A stretch of DNA of 64,000 bases from Mycobacterium sp. DL (GTDB lineage: Bacteria; Actinomycetota; Actinomycetes; Mycobacteriales; Mycobacteriaceae), in assembly GCF_039729195.1 (NCBI RefSeq), contig NZ_CP155796.1, forward strand, positions 558,001 through 622,000, in the 5' to 3' direction. The notes below the pieces were generated by a model. The model saw only the letters and a program-made list of their open reading frames with translations. It searched no databases and was not told the DNA's origin. Made by a program: the position numbers and the translations under genes. This document shows, piece by piece, positions 55,449-64,000 of the stretch. How positions within the stretch are numbered: the stretch's first letter is position 1; the number at the start of each line of letters is the position of its first letter.

Positions 55449-56171
55449 GGCCTGAGTCGCGGCCTCCCTGATCGGGCCCCGCCACGCCGGCCCGTGTCCG
55501 GGCAGCAGCACCTCGGAGTCGAGTTCGGCCAGTACACCCAGGCTGCGGCGGCACCCGTCCTCGTCGTGGTTGAACAACGACGGCAGCAGTTGCGGACCCC
55601 GGCGGGGCGCCACCGGGTGATCGGTCACCAGCGCATCCCCGCTGACCACCACACCGTCCACGACATAGGAACAATGCCCGCCGGTGTGCCCGGGCGTCGG
55701 GATCATCTGCGGCGCACCCGGCAGTCCCGCCGCGATCTCGTCGGTCAGCGGGGCGGTCGTCGGGATGCCGGCGTGGTTGAGCCCGCCCTTGCGGATGATC
55801 GACACCGACCACTTGAGCCATTTCGGCTGCCAGACGTGGGCCGCGACGTCCACCGGCGAGGCCTGTTCGAGGTATTCGCGCTTGGAGTGCCCGACCTCGT
55901 CGGCGTGGCAGTAGACGGGCGTACCGTGCTCGGCGGCGAACCAGATGGCGGTGCCGAAATGGTCGATGTGGGCGTGGGTCAACAGGATCGCGCGGACGTC
56001 GTCGACACCGAAGCCCAGTCGGCCCAGCGATCCGAGCACGTCGGCGCGGCTGCCCGGGAAGCCGGCGTCGATCATCATCACACCGTCGTCACCGGCGACC
56101 AGAGTCCAGTTGACCAGGTCCGTCTGTGCGAAGTGGACGCGGTCGGTGATGGCCGTGAGCACGGGTGCCAT
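55431..56171 (-). CDS. MBL-fold metallo-hydrolase (Rv0406c-like)
   Basis: A 246-residue metallo-beta-lactamase-fold hydrolase. Metal ligands are in LLTHAHIDHFG (HxHxDH), TPGHTGGHCSY, VSGDALVTDHP and LLPGHGPAWRG. Substrate unknown; glyoxalase II- or lactonase-like are options. ATG at 56171 is chosen over 56195 because TACACT (56178-56183) is exactly 6 nt upstream. It is divergent from fgd1 with only 22 bp between starts, as with Rv0406c and Rv0407. Confidence 0.88.
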   Translation of the reverse strand: MAPVLTAITDRVHFAQTDLVNWTLVAGDDGVMMIDAGFPGSRADVLGSLGRLGFGVDDVRAILLTHAHIDHFGTAIWFAAEHGTPVYCHADEVGHSKREYLEQASPVDVAAHVWQPKWLKWSVSIIRKGGLNHAGIPTTAPLTDEIAAGLPGAPQMIPTPGHTGGHCSYVVDGVVVSGDALVTDHPVAPRRGPQLLPSLFNHDEDGCRRSLGVLAELDSEVLLPGHGPAWRGPIREAATQATTAEP

Positions 56172-56193
56172 GCGGCGAGTGTAGAAAGATGAC

Positions 56194-57204
56194 ATGGCTG
56201 AACTGAAACTGGGCTACAAGGCGTCGGCGGAGCAGTTCGCCCCACGCGAACTCGTCGAACTGGCCGTCGCCGCTGAAGCACACGGTATGGACAGCGCCAC
56301 GGTCAGCGACCATTTCCAGCCCTGGCGCCACGAAGGTGGCCACGCACCCTTCTCGCTTGCCTGGATGACCGCCGTGGGTGAGCGCACCGAACGCCTTTTC
56401 CTGGGCACCTCGGTGCTGACCCCGACGTTCCGCTACAACCCGGCCGTCATCGCGCAGGCGTTCGCGACGATGGGCTGCCTGTACCCCAACAGGATCTTCC
56501 TGGGTGTGGGTACCGGCGAGGCGCTCAACGAGATCGCCACCGGATACGAGGGCGAGTGGCCCGAGTTCAAGGAGCGCTACGCACGACTGCGCGAGTCGGT
56601 GCGGCTGATGCGCGAGCTCTGGCTGGGCGACCGCGTCGACTTCGATGGCGACTACTACAAGACCAAGGGCGCCTCGATCTACGACGTGCCCGAAGGCGGC
56701 ATCCCCATCTACATCGCGGCGGGCGGGCCCCAGGTGGCCAAGTACGCGGGGCGGGCCGGCGACGGGTTCATCTGCACCTCCGGCAAGGGCGAGGAGCTCT
56801 ACAAGGACAAGCTGATCCCGGCGATGCGGGAAGGCGCCGAGGCGGCCGGCAAGAACCCCGACGACGTCGACCGGATGATCGAGATCAAGATCTCCTACGA
56901 CACCGATCCCGAGCTGGCGCTGGAGAACACCCGGTTCTGGGCGCCGCTGTCGCTGACCGCCGAGCAGAAGCACTCCATCGACGATCCGATGGAGATGGAG
57001 AAGGCCGCCGACGCGCTGCCCATCGAGCAGGTCGCCAAACGCTGGATCGTCGCATCGGACCCCGACGAAGCCGTCGCCAAGGTCGCTGAGTATGTGGGCT
57101 ACGGCCTCAACCATCTGGTCTTCCATGCCCCGGGCCACGACCAGAGGCGTTTCCTGGAACTGTTCCAGCGCGACCTGGAGCCGAGGCTGCGCAAGCTCGG
57201 CTGA
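56194..57204 (+). CDS. fgd: F420-dependent glucose-6-phosphate dehydrogenase
   Basis: Fgd1 (336 residues) oxidises glucose-6-phosphate to 6-phosphogluconolactone while reducing F420, the main source of reduced F420 in mycobacteria. All known active-site residues are in place: His40 and Trp44 (SDHFQPW), Glu109 (GTGEALNE), and phosphate-binding Lys198, Lys259 and Arg283. The product supplies reductant for F420 enzymes such as the one at 3.6 kb and activates nitroimidazole prodrugs through Ddn. The promoter must lie within the divergent MBL gene. Confidence 0.97.
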   Translation: MAELKLGYKASAEQFAPRELVELAVAAEAHGMDSATVSDHFQPWRHEGGHAPFSLAWMTAVGERTERLFLGTSVLTPTFRYNPAVIAQAFATMGCLYPNRIFLGVGTGEALNEIATGYEGEWPEFKERYARLRESVRLMRELWLGDRVDFDGDYYKTKGASIYDVPEGGIPIYIAAGGPQVAKYAGRAGDGFICTSGKGEELYKDKLIPAMREGAEAAGKNPDDVDRMIEIKISYDTDPELALENTRFWAPLSLTAEQKHSIDDPMEMEKAADALPIEQVAKRWIVASDPDEAVAKVAEYVGYGLNHLVFHAPGHDQRRFLELFQRDLEPRLRKLG

Positions 57205-57225
57205 CTCGACGAACCTCGCGAGACG

Positions 57226-58194
57226 ATGCGGATTCTCGCGACGCTGCTGGGCCTGCTCGCCCTTGCCGTCGCGCTGGTGGCCTTCGCGGCGCGGTACCTG
57301 CCGATCACCGGGCACCCCAGCCTGATCGTGGCGGCAGCGTCGCCCTATCTGGCGGTCGCCTCACCGGTGGCGGTGCTGCTGCTGGTGCTGGGCAGACGTT
57401 GGCTGCTGACAGTGGTCGCGCTGGCCGTCACGGTCGCGCTGCTCTGGGTGTACGTGCCGCGCTATCTCGCTCCGACGGGCGCCGACGTCGCCGCCGTCGA
57501 CGTCCGGGTGCTGACCACCAACCTCGGTATGGGACAAGCTGATCCGCCCTCGCTGGTGGCCCTGGCCCGCGACACCGCCGACATCGTGGCTGTGCAGGAG
57601 ATGACGCAGGAGGCGGCCGACGGGCTGTCGGAGGGCGGGATGGATGCGGTGTTCCCGCATCGCGTTGTGCTCCCGGCGCCGCTGGCGTCCGGGATCGGGA
57701 TCTGGAGCCGGCACCCGATCGTGAACTCCGGCCGCATCGACGGGTACGCGCTACCGATGCTGGGCACCCGGATCCGCATCCCCGGGGTGGTCGTCGACAC
57801 CACGGTGCTGTCGATACATCTGGCAGCGCCGTGGCCGCAGCCGATCGAGACCTGGCTGGCCGACATCGCCCTGATGCCCGACACACTGACCGAGGTCGGC
57901 CGCGACGCCGGAGCGGGTGCGGTGATCGTCGCCGGTGACTTCAACGCCACCGCGGACATGGCACCGTTCCGGCGGCTGCTGGCAACCGGTTACGGCGATG
58001 CCGCCGCAGACGCCGCCGCCGGCCTCGCCCGCACCTACCCCGGCCGCGGCGGCAGGCCTCCGCTGCTGGGCATCGACCACGTCCTGACCAAGAACGCCTC
58101 GGCGGCGACGGCCCGCACGGTCGAGGTGCCGGGGGCCGACCACCGCGGTCTGCTCACCACGGTCAGGGTGCCGGTGGACATGACAAGCAGTTGA
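57226..58194 (+). CDS. Membrane-anchored endonuclease/exonuclease/phosphatase (EEP) family protein
   Basis: A 322-residue protein with three N-terminal helices (about 2-22, 30-52, 58-80) and an EEP catalytic domain: VRVLTTNLGMG, DIVAVQEMT (metal Glu), GDFNATADMAPF, GIDHVLTKN and ADHRGLLTTVRVP. Related proteins act on phosphoester bonds; substrate unknown and the domain probably lies outside the cytoplasm. It sits between fgd1 (21 bp) and pta (16 bp) in one direction; in M. tuberculosis fgd1 and pta are adjacent, so this gene is an insertion or was lost there. Confidence 0.82.
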   Translation: MRILATLLGLLALAVALVAFAARYLPITGHPSLIVAAASPYLAVASPVAVLLLVLGRRWLLTVVALAVTVALLWVYVPRYLAPTGADVAAVDVRVLTTNLGMGQADPPSLVALARDTADIVAVQEMTQEAADGLSEGGMDAVFPHRVVLPAPLASGIGIWSRHPIVNSGRIDGYALPMLGTRIRIPGVVVDTTVLSIHLAAPWPQPIETWLADIALMPDTLTEVGRDAGAGAVIVAGDFNATADMAPFRRLLATGYGDAAADAAAGLARTYPGRGGRPPLLGIDHVLTKNASAATARTVEVPGADHRGLLTTVRVPVDMTSS

Positions 58195-58210
58195 CGGCAG
58201 GCTTTGACCC

Positions 58211-60298
58211 GTGTCTGACGCCGCCGAATCCCCGATGTCCGCCATCTACGTCGCTTCGCCGGAGGGGGACACCGGGAAGTCGACGATCGCACTGGGCATC
58301 CTGCACCGGCTCGGTGCGACGGTCGCCAAGGTCGGGGTGTTCCGGCCCATCACCCGCCTCGGCGAGGGGCGCGACTACATCCTCGAGCTGCTGCTGGCCC
58401 ACACCACCGCGGGCCTGTCCTACGAGGAGTGTGTCGGCGTCAGCTATCAGCAGTTGCACGACGACCCCGACACCGCGCTCGGTGACATCGTCGACCGCTT
58501 CCACCAGGTTGCCGAACAGTGTGACGCCGTCCTCGTGGTCGGCAGCGACTACACCGACGTCGCGGCGCCCAGCGAGCTGTCGATGAACGCCCGCATCGCG
58601 GCCAACCTCGGCGCTCCGGTGGTGCTCGCCGTCAAGGCCAAGGGCCGCACCCCCGAGCAGGTCACGCAGGTCGTCGAGGTGTGTATCGACGAGATCGCCG
58701 CGCAGCACGCACGGACCGCGGCGGTGGTGGTGAACCGATGCGATCCGGCGGCTATGGCCGATGTCGCCGCTGCGCTGCAGAAACTCGGCCCCAGCACCTA
58801 TGTGCTCCCGGAAGAACCGCTTCTGGTCGCGCCGTCGGTCGCCGAGCTGCAGGAAGCGGTCGAGGGCACGGTACTGCGGGGGGATCCCGCGCTGCTGACC
58901 CGCGAGGCGATGGACGTCCTGGTGGCCGGCATGACGGCCGAACACGTCCTGGAGCGGCTGACCGAGGGCGTCGCCGTGGTCACCCCCGGGGATCGCTCAG
59001 ACGTCGTGCTCGCCGTGCACAGTGCCCATGCCGCAGAAGGGTTCCCGTCGCTGTCCTGCGTCATCCTCAACGGCGGCCTGGCCCTGCATCCGGCGATCGA
59101 ATCACTGGTGTCGGGGCTGGGGCTGCGGCTGCCGATCATCGAGACGCCGTTCGGCACCTTCGAGACGGCCAGCAGGGTGGCAGCGACGCGCGGCCGGGTC
59201 ACGACACGATCGCAGCGCAAGGTCGACACCGCGCTGGCATTGATGGAAACCCATGTCGACACCGCGGATCTGTTGGCGCAGTTGGCGATCACGATTCCCT
59301 CGGCGGTCACGCCGCAGATGTTCACCCACCGGCTGCTCGACCGCGCCCGATCCGACCGCAAGCACATCGTGCTGCCCGAGGGCAACGACGATCGCATTCT
59401 CCAGGCTGCGGGCCGACTGCTGCAGCGCAGTGTGGCCGACCTGACGATCCTCGGCGAGGAGGCCGAGGTCCGCGGCCGCGCTGCTGAACTCGGTGTCGAC
59501 CTGTCCAGCGCCACGGTGCTCAACCCGCAGACCAGTGAGCTGTGCGACCAGTTCGCCGAGCAGTATGCGACGCTGCGCAGCCACAAGGGGGTCACCGTCG
59601 AGCACGCTCGAGAGATCATCCACGACGTGTCCTACTTCGGCACCATGCTGGTGCACAACAACATGGTCGACGGCATGGTGTCGGGCGCCAGGCACACGAC
59701 CGCGCACACCATCCGGCCGTCCTTCGAGATCATCAAGACGGTGCCCGGTGTGTCCACGGTCTCCAGCATCTTCCTGATGTGTCTGGCCGACGAGGTCCTC
59801 GCCTACGGCGACTGCGCCATCGTTCCGGACCCCACCGCCGAGCAGCTCGCCGACATCGCGATCTCGTCGGCGCGCACCGCCGCGCAGTTCGGCATCGCAC
59901 CGCGGGTGGCGATGCTGTCGTATTCGACCGGGACGTCCGGAACTGGCGCCGACGTCGACAAGGTCAGGAAGGCAACGGAATTGGTCAGATCGCGCGAACC
60001 GGAGCTGATGGTCGAGGGCCCCATCCAGTACGACGCGGCCGTCGAGCCCTCGGTGGCGGCGACCAAGATGCCCGACTCGAAGGTGGCGGGCCACGCCACA
60101 GTGCTGATCTTCCCCGACCTCAACACCGGTAACAACACCTACAAGGCGGTCCAACGCAGCGCGGGCGCCATCGCGATCGGGCCGGTGCTGCAGGGTCTGA
60201 ACAAGCCCGTCAACGACCTGTCGCGCGGTGCGCTGGTCGAGGACATCGTCAACACCGTCGCGATCACTGCGATCCAGGCCCAGGGGGTCAGTGCGTGA
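58211..60298 (+). CDS. pta: Phosphate acetyltransferase
   Basis: Pta (695 residues) interconverts acetyl-CoA and acetyl phosphate. It is the long form: an N-terminal P-loop ([15 protein letters not shown], BioD-like), a middle DRTGG-like domain (about 220-340) and the C-terminal catalytic PTA domain from about 370 ([85 protein letters not shown]). GTG start at 58211. Its stop overlaps the ackA start by 4 bp, making a coupled pair. Confidence 0.96.
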   Translation: MSDAAESPMSAIYVASPEGDTGKSTIALGILHRLGATVAKVGVFRPITRLGEGRDYILELLLAHTTAGLSYEECVGVSYQQLHDDPDTALGDIVDRFHQVAEQCDAVLVVGSDYTDVAAPSELSMNARIAANLGAPVVLAVKAKGRTPEQVTQVVEVCIDEIAAQHARTAAVVVNRCDPAAMADVAAALQKLGPSTYVLPEEPLLVAPSVAELQEAVEGTVLRGDPALLTREAMDVLVAGMTAEHVLERLTEGVAVVTPGDRSDVVLAVHSAHAAEGFPSLSCVILNGGLALHPAIESLVSGLGLRLPIIETPFGTFETASRVAATRGRVTTRSQRKVDTALALMETHVDTADLLAQLAITIPSAVTPQMFTHRLLDRARSDRKHIVLPEGNDDRILQAAGRLLQRSVADLTILGEEAEVRGRAAELGVDLSSATVLNPQTSELCDQFAEQYATLRSHKGVTVEHAREIIHDVSYFGTMLVHNNMVDGMVSGARHTTAHTIRPSFEIIKTVPGVSTVSSIFLMCLADEVLAYGDCAIVPDPTAEQLADIAISSARTAAQFGIAPRVAMLSYSTGTSGTGADVDKVRKATELVRSREPELMVEGPIQYDAAVEPSVAATKMPDSKVAGHATVLIFPDLNTGNNTYKAVQRSAGAIAIGPVLQGLNKPVNDLSRGALVEDIVNTVAITAIQAQGVSA

Positions 60299-61461
60299 CA
60301 CGGTCAGTGCTGGTGCTCAACTCGGGCTCCTCATCGGTGAAATATTCGGTCGTGCAGCCGGATTCGGGCGCGATGGTGGCCGACGGCATGATCGACCGCA
60401 TCGGTGAGGACATCGATCCAGGCTCGGGAGACAAATCCGTGGCCGACCATGCCGCGGCCATCGATGCGGTTTTCGAGGCGTTGGCCGCCGACGGGCATTC
60501 CCTCGAGGATCTCGACCTCGCGGCGGTGGGCCACCGGGTGGTGCACGGCGGGCCGAACCTGTTCCGGCCCACCGTGGTCGATGACACGGTGATCGCACAG
60601 ATCGAAGAACTGGCTCCGCTTGCGCCCCTGCACAATCCGCCGGCGATCCTCGGTATCGAGGTGGCCCGGCGTGCGCTTCCCGACGTCCCGCACGTTGCGG
60701 TGTTCGACACGGCCTTCTTCCACGACCTACCCGCTGCCGCAGCCACTTACGCCATCGACCGCGACGTCGCCAGCCGGTGGCACATCAGGCGGTACGGTTT
60801 TCACGGCACATCGCACCAGTACGTCAGCGAGCAGGCGGCCGCCTTCCTCGGGGTGCCACTGGACACGCTGAGCCAGATCGTGCTGCACCTGGGCAACGGT
60901 GCATCGGCGTCTGCGATCGTCGGCGGCCGCCCGGTCGAGACGTCGATGGGGCTGACCCCCATGGAGGGTCTGGTGATGGGGACCCGCTCCGGCGACGTGG
61001 ACCCCGGCGTCATCACGTATCTGTCGCGCACCGCCGGCATGAGCGTCGAGGACATCGAGACGATGCTCAACCGGCGATCGGGGGTGCGGGGACTCGGCGG
61101 CGAGGTCGACTTCCGGGCCCTTCGCCGCCAGATCGAAACCGGCGATCCAGCAGCACAATTGGCCTACGACGTGTACATCCACCGGCTGCGGAAGTACATC
61201 GGTGCCTACCTCGCGGTCCTCGGCACGGCCGGCGTCATCACGTTCACAGCGGGAATCGGCGAGAACGATGCAGCAGTACGCCGCGATGCGCTCTCCGGAC
61301 TCACCGCGTTCGGCATCGAACTCGACGAGCACCTCAACGACAGCCCGGCCAGGGCGGCCCGGCGGATCTCCCCCGAGGGTGCTCCGACGACGGTGCTAGT
61401 GATTCCCACCAACGAGGAGCTTGCGATCGCCCGTGCGTGTGCGCAGGTACTTGCCGGCTGA
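60295..61461 (+). CDS. ackA: Acetate kinase
   Basis: AckA (388 residues) converts acetyl phosphate and ADP to acetate and ATP, or the reverse. ASKHA-fold motifs are [76 protein letters not shown] and [16 protein letters not shown] overlaps the pta stop. The pta-ackA pair handles acetate overflow or uptake. The last 66 bp overlap the STAS gene on the other strand. Confidence 0.97.
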   Translation: MTRSVLVLNSGSSSVKYSVVQPDSGAMVADGMIDRIGEDIDPGSGDKSVADHAAAIDAVFEALAADGHSLEDLDLAAVGHRVVHGGPNLFRPTVVDDTVIAQIEELAPLAPLHNPPAILGIEVARRALPDVPHVAVFDTAFFHDLPAAAATYAIDRDVASRWHIRRYGFHGTSHQYVSEQAAAFLGVPLDTLSQIVLHLGNGASASAIVGGRPVETSMGLTPMEGLVMGTRSGDVDPGVITYLSRTAGMSVEDIETMLNRRSGVRGLGGEVDFRALRRQIETGDPAAQLAYDVYIHRLRKYIGAYLAVLGTAGVITFTAGIGENDAAVRRDALSGLTAFGIELDEHLNDSPARAARRISPEGAPTTVLVIPTNEELAIARACAQVLAG

Positions 61462-61914
61462 CGGGTCGCGCGCCACGGGGAGTTCGCGTGCCGGGTCGCA
61501 GATCGTGAGCAGGCGCCAGACGTGGGGGCCCGCCAGCAGCGACCACTCGACGCCGGTGCGGGCGCACATGATGTTGATGTTGGACAGCGCAGCAAATCCG
61601 GCGGCGGCGAAGAACTCGACGGTTTGAAGGTCCAGGACGAGGCGAGTCGACCCGGCGATCCTGCGTTCCACGTAGCGGGCCATCGCGCAGCTGTTGGTGG
61701 CGTCGATCTCGCCGTGGATCGTCACCAGCACCTTCGACGGAGGCAGCTGGCAGGCGGAGAACGTCGCCCGGTGATGCTCCTCCCGCAGGTCGAAGGATCG
61801 CGGGTCCGGACGGTACACCCGTTGAGTACTCGGAGCGCCTGATGATTCTGAACTGGACACGGTGACCTCCGTCAGCCGATATCTGCCGTCAGGGGAGTGG
61901 CCCTTGATTCTCAA
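61396..61914 (-). CDS. STAS-domain protein (anti-anti-sigma factor-like)
   Basis: The 172-residue protein has an N-terminal unstructured Ser-rich segment and a STAS domain (about 60-155): [49 protein letters not shown]. The site equal to the regulatory Ser of SpoIIAA reads FFAAAGF, so the phosphorylatable Ser is replaced by Ala. It may antagonise an anti-sigma factor without kinase control. The start is uncertain (ATG 61914 or internal GTG). Its 3' end overlaps ackA by 66 bp. Confidence 0.75.
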   Translation of the reverse strand: MRIKGHSPDGRYRLTEVTVSSSESSGAPSTQRVYRPDPRSFDLREEHHRATFSACQLPPSKVLVTIHGEIDATNSCAMARYVERRIAGSTRLVLDLQTVEFFAAAGFAALSNINIMCARTGVEWSLLAGPHVWRLLTICDPARELPVARDPSAGKYLRTRTGDRKLLVGGNH

Positions 61915-62194
61915 AGCCTTGCGTTGGTCGCTTGTCGCGCCCGATGCGCCGATGACGTCACCACTTGTGCTGGCTGGTCCATCAACCAGTGTCGAAACGA
62001 TACTACGGATCCCGTCGCGGAACCAGAAGTTTCGCCGAACTCATCGAACACCACTTCACCTGCGAGTTTGCTCGACAGCGGCGGCTCGATCAGGTGGGTC
62101 GGGCGACGCTTTGGTCAATTTTGACGGTTCAGCAACGGATTTCGTCGTTGCTGGTTGATTGGCATAAAACATCAAGCGTGTGATGATTCCGGTC
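61915..62194. other. 280-bp intergenic region of lower GC
   Basis: No supported gene, RNA or clear operator lies here. There are two short open frames without start context or recognisable sequence, and a small hairpin (CTGGT-N6-ACCAG) near 61974-61989. It must hold the divergent promoters of the STAS and SDR genes. Confidence 0.5.
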
Positions 62195-63061
62195 ATGACG
62201 GGTGCACTCGACGGGAAAGTAGCGATCGTCACGGGTACCAGCAGAGGTGTCGGTGTCGGAATCGCCCACGAACTGCTGCGCGCCGGGGCGACCGTGATCG
62301 GCTGTTCGCGGGCCCCGCTCGATGCGATCCCGGGGACCGGTGAGAATCCGGAGTGGGCGCAGCGATCCGCCCAGATGGTTTGTGACCAAGGCGATTACCA
62401 CGCGATCGACGCCATGGTCACCGAGGTGGCTGACACGTACGGGCGGGTGGACATCCTGGTCAACAACGCCGGCGGTACCGTCCCGTCGCCGCATGCCGAG
62501 GACGTCCCCTCCCTGGTCTCGCGCATCCAGGGGGCGCCCGCCTCCGACGACGACTTCGAACGCACGGTGCTGTTCCACGCGTTCGCCGTTCAGATGAACC
62601 TGATCAGCCCGCTGTGGTTCGCGATCCGGGTCTACCGGCAGATGCAGCGCCAAGACGGGACGGGCTGCATCGTCAACGTCTCCAGTGGCGCCGGTCATCC
62701 GGCCGGTTCTCCCACGTTGGTGTCATACGGGGCGGCAAAATCCGGGTTGAACCACCTGACGAGGTCGCTCGCCGAGGAATGGGGCCCGACGGCCCGGGTC
62801 AACTGCGTCGCCCTCGGTCCGACCATCACCGAGAACTTCCGCTCCTTCGTCCTTCCCGAGGACGATCCCACAGGATCCGACTACTTCAGCGCGCTACCGC
62901 TGCGACGCGGCGGAGAACCCGCCGAGGTCGGTCGCACCTGCGTCTTCCTGGCTTCTGGCGCAGCGGATTTCATCAACGGCACCACCATCGAGATCGACGG
63001 CGGAATGTTGCCCGGGGTGCTGTACGAGGCGGGCCTCAAAACCATCACCGACCTGCTGTGA
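62195..63061 (+). CDS. Short-chain dehydrogenase/reductase
   Basis: SDR of 288 residues: VAIVTGTSRGVGVGIAHELLRAGATVIGCSR, ILVNNAGGTVPSPHAED, CIVNVSSGAGHPAGSPTLVSYGAAKSGLNHLTRSLAEEW (Ser, Tyr, Lys), and FINGTTIEIDGGM at the end. An extra loop after NNAG (PSLVSRIQGAPASDDDFE) is unusual. ATG at 62195 gives the normal seven residues before the first strand; 62180 and 62183 are alternatives. It is 11 bp upstream of the next gene, with AGGAG between. Confidence 0.88.
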   Translation: MTGALDGKVAIVTGTSRGVGVGIAHELLRAGATVIGCSRAPLDAIPGTGENPEWAQRSAQMVCDQGDYHAIDAMVTEVADTYGRVDILVNNAGGTVPSPHAEDVPSLVSRIQGAPASDDDFERTVLFHAFAVQMNLISPLWFAIRVYRQMQRQDGTGCIVNVSSGAGHPAGSPTLVSYGAAKSGLNHLTRSLAEEWGPTARVNCVALGPTITENFRSFVLPEDDPTGSDYFSALPLRRGGEPAEVGRTCVFLASGAADFINGTTIEIDGGMLPGVLYEAGLKTITDLL

Positions 63062-63072
63062 GGAGCGACAAC

Positions 63073-64000
63073 ATGCGTAGGGTCATCCAGTTCTCCACCG
63101 GCAACGTCGGTGTGCACGCGTTGCGCAGCATAATCGAGCGCCCGGATCTGGAGCTCGTCGGTGTGCACGCCAACAGCGCCGACAAGGTCGGACGTGATGC
63201 CGCCGAACTGTGCGGGTCACCCGTTCCGACCGGTGTGATCGCGACCGATGACATCGACGCGCTGGTCGCGCTCGGAGCCGACTGCATGGTGTACACGTCC
63301 CAGGCGGAGACGCGGCCCATGGTGGCGATCGACGAAATCAGTCGATTCCTGCGCGCCGGTACCAATGTGGTCGGGACGTCGTTCGTCTGGCTGGTGGCCC
63401 CCGACCAGGCCGACGACTGGCTGCGGGGCCCCCTCGCGGCCGCCTGCGCCGACGGTGGCACCACGCTGTACATCAACGGCATCGACCCCGGATTCTCCGG
63501 CGACACGCTGGTGTACACGGCGCTGAGCCTGGCGGCGCGCGCCACCGCGGTGACAGTGCAGGAGATCTTCGACTACGGGACCTACGACGACGCCGAGTTC
63601 ACCGGCGTCAGCTTCGGTTTCGGTACCCGACCCGATCACACCCCGATCCTGTTCTCTCCCGGCGTGCTGTCCTCGATGTGGGGTGCCCAGGTGCGCAGCC
63701 TCGCCGCGGACCTCGGCATCGAACTCGATGAGGTGCGGGAACGGCACGAGAAGTGGGTGACGCCCGAACCGATCGACTGCACGATGATGCGGGTGGAACC
63801 CGGTCACGTCGCCGCGATCAAGTTCGGTGTGGACGGGCTGCGCGACGGCCGCCCGGTCGTCACGATGGAGCATGTCAACCGGCTCACTGCGGCGGCGGCG
63901 CCCGACTGGCCGTTTCCGCCCGACGGTCATCCGGGTGTGCACCGGGTACTGGTGGACGGCAGCCCGGGAATCGAGATCAACACCCATGTCGGAACGTCGG
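63073..64000 (+). CDS. NAD(P)H-dependent amine dehydrogenase-like protein (DapB-like fold), partial
   Basis: The frame starts at ATG 63073 behind AGGAG and is still open at the window end (309 residues visible). It begins with a Rossmann fold, RRVIQFSTGNVGVHALRSIIERPDLELVGVHA, then GTNVVGTSFVWLV, GIDPGFSGDTLVYTALSLAARATAVTVQEIFDYG. This is the pattern of mycobacterial proteins similar to dihydrodipicolinate reductase and 2,4-diaminopentanoate dehydrogenase. Substrate unknown. It is likely co-transcribed with the SDR and the pair may act on the same compound. Confidence 0.82.
   Translation, partial: MRRVIQFSTGNVGVHALRSIIERPDLELVGVHANSADKVGRDAAELCGSPVPTGVIATDDIDALVALGADCMVYTSQAETRPMVAIDEISRFLRAGTNVVGTSFVWLVAPDQADDWLRGPLAAACADGGTTLYINGIDPGFSGDTLVYTALSLAARATAVTVQEIFDYGTYDDAEFTGVSFGFGTRPDHTPILFSPGVLSSMWGAQVRSLAADLGIELDEVRERHEKWVTPEPIDCTMMRVEPGHVAAIKFGVDGLRDGRPVVTMEHVNRLTAAAAPDWPFPPDGHPGVHRVLVDGSPGIEINTHVGTS

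Noticed and set aside
61965-62183. 72-codon open frame in the STAS-SDR gap
   Set aside because: No ribosome site or leaderless box, no recognised sequence and a poor end before the SDR start.

Overview
The window is about 64 kb of high-GC actinobacterial chromosome. Gene content and order identify a mycobacterium, most likely a fast-growing Mycolicibacterium-type species. The supporting evidence is mycothiol (mycothione reductase and MSH-dependent isomerase-fold proteins) and F420 enzymes (Fgd1, an LLM oxidoreductase). It also includes the dnaK-grpE-dnaJ-hspR operon with HspR (HAIR) operators, a type II flavohemoglobin, a 13E12-type HNH protein behind a mycobacterial SOS box, and many leaderless genes. 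Rv names below are recalled from M. tuberculosis, not searched. No tRNA, rRNA, CRISPR array, prophage or insertion sequence was seen.

Layout. 1-3.6 kb: the 3' end of a probable dynamin-like GTPase, a membrane-anchored degenerate Hsp70-like protein with a proline-rich tail, and two small membrane proteins with Thr/Pro-rich tails. 3.6-7.3 kb: F420-dependent oxidoreductase, TIGR03085-type protein, mycothione reductase and an LpqJ-like lipoprotein. 7.4-11.8 kb: dnaK-grpE-dnaJ-hspR behind three tandem HAIR operators. 11.8-17 kb: aldose epimerase, flavohemoglobin, GAP-family membrane protein, guanine deaminase and a membrane ABM-like protein. 17-23 kb: clpB behind another HAIR site, then Rv0383c-like protein, SDR, lipoprotein and SpoU methyltransferase. 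22.8-25.2 kb: a TetR-controlled MFS exporter. 25.2-38.2 kb: GH76 enzyme, NhaA-thioredoxin fusion, DedA, alcohol dehydrogenase, fba, Rv0361-like and DUF3151 proteins, CDF transporter, pyruvyl-transferase-like protein, M50 protease, Rv0358-like protein, purA and a thioesterase. 38.2-43.6 kb: diguanylate cyclase, membrane protein, ferredoxin-P450 pair and MMPL transporter. 43.6-47.8 kb: MarR, purT, small membrane protein, rhodanese and metZ. 48-50.4 kb: a secreted trio (L,D-transpeptidase, proline-repeat protein, CAP-domain protein). 50.4-55.4 kb: SDR, two damaged genes fused by a deletion, ArsR/SRPBCC pair, SOS-controlled 13E12 protein, GNAT and a small membrane protein. 55.4-61.9 kb: MBL hydrolase, fgd1, EEP-family protein, pta-ackA and a STAS protein. 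62-64 kb: an SDR and the start of an NAD(P)-dependent amine-dehydrogenase-like gene.

Compared with M. tuberculosis order, the block equivalent to Rv0356c-Rv0385 appears inverted as a unit between hspR and purT. Functional groupings include the HspR chaperone regulon in two loci, F420 reduction (fgd1) with an F420 user, acetate interconversion (pta-ackA), sulfur assimilation (rhodanese-metZ), and two purine genes (purA, purT). More than twenty genes have a TANNNT -10 hexamer ending 6-8 nt before the start codon, as in leaderless mycobacterial transcripts; this fixed many start choices.
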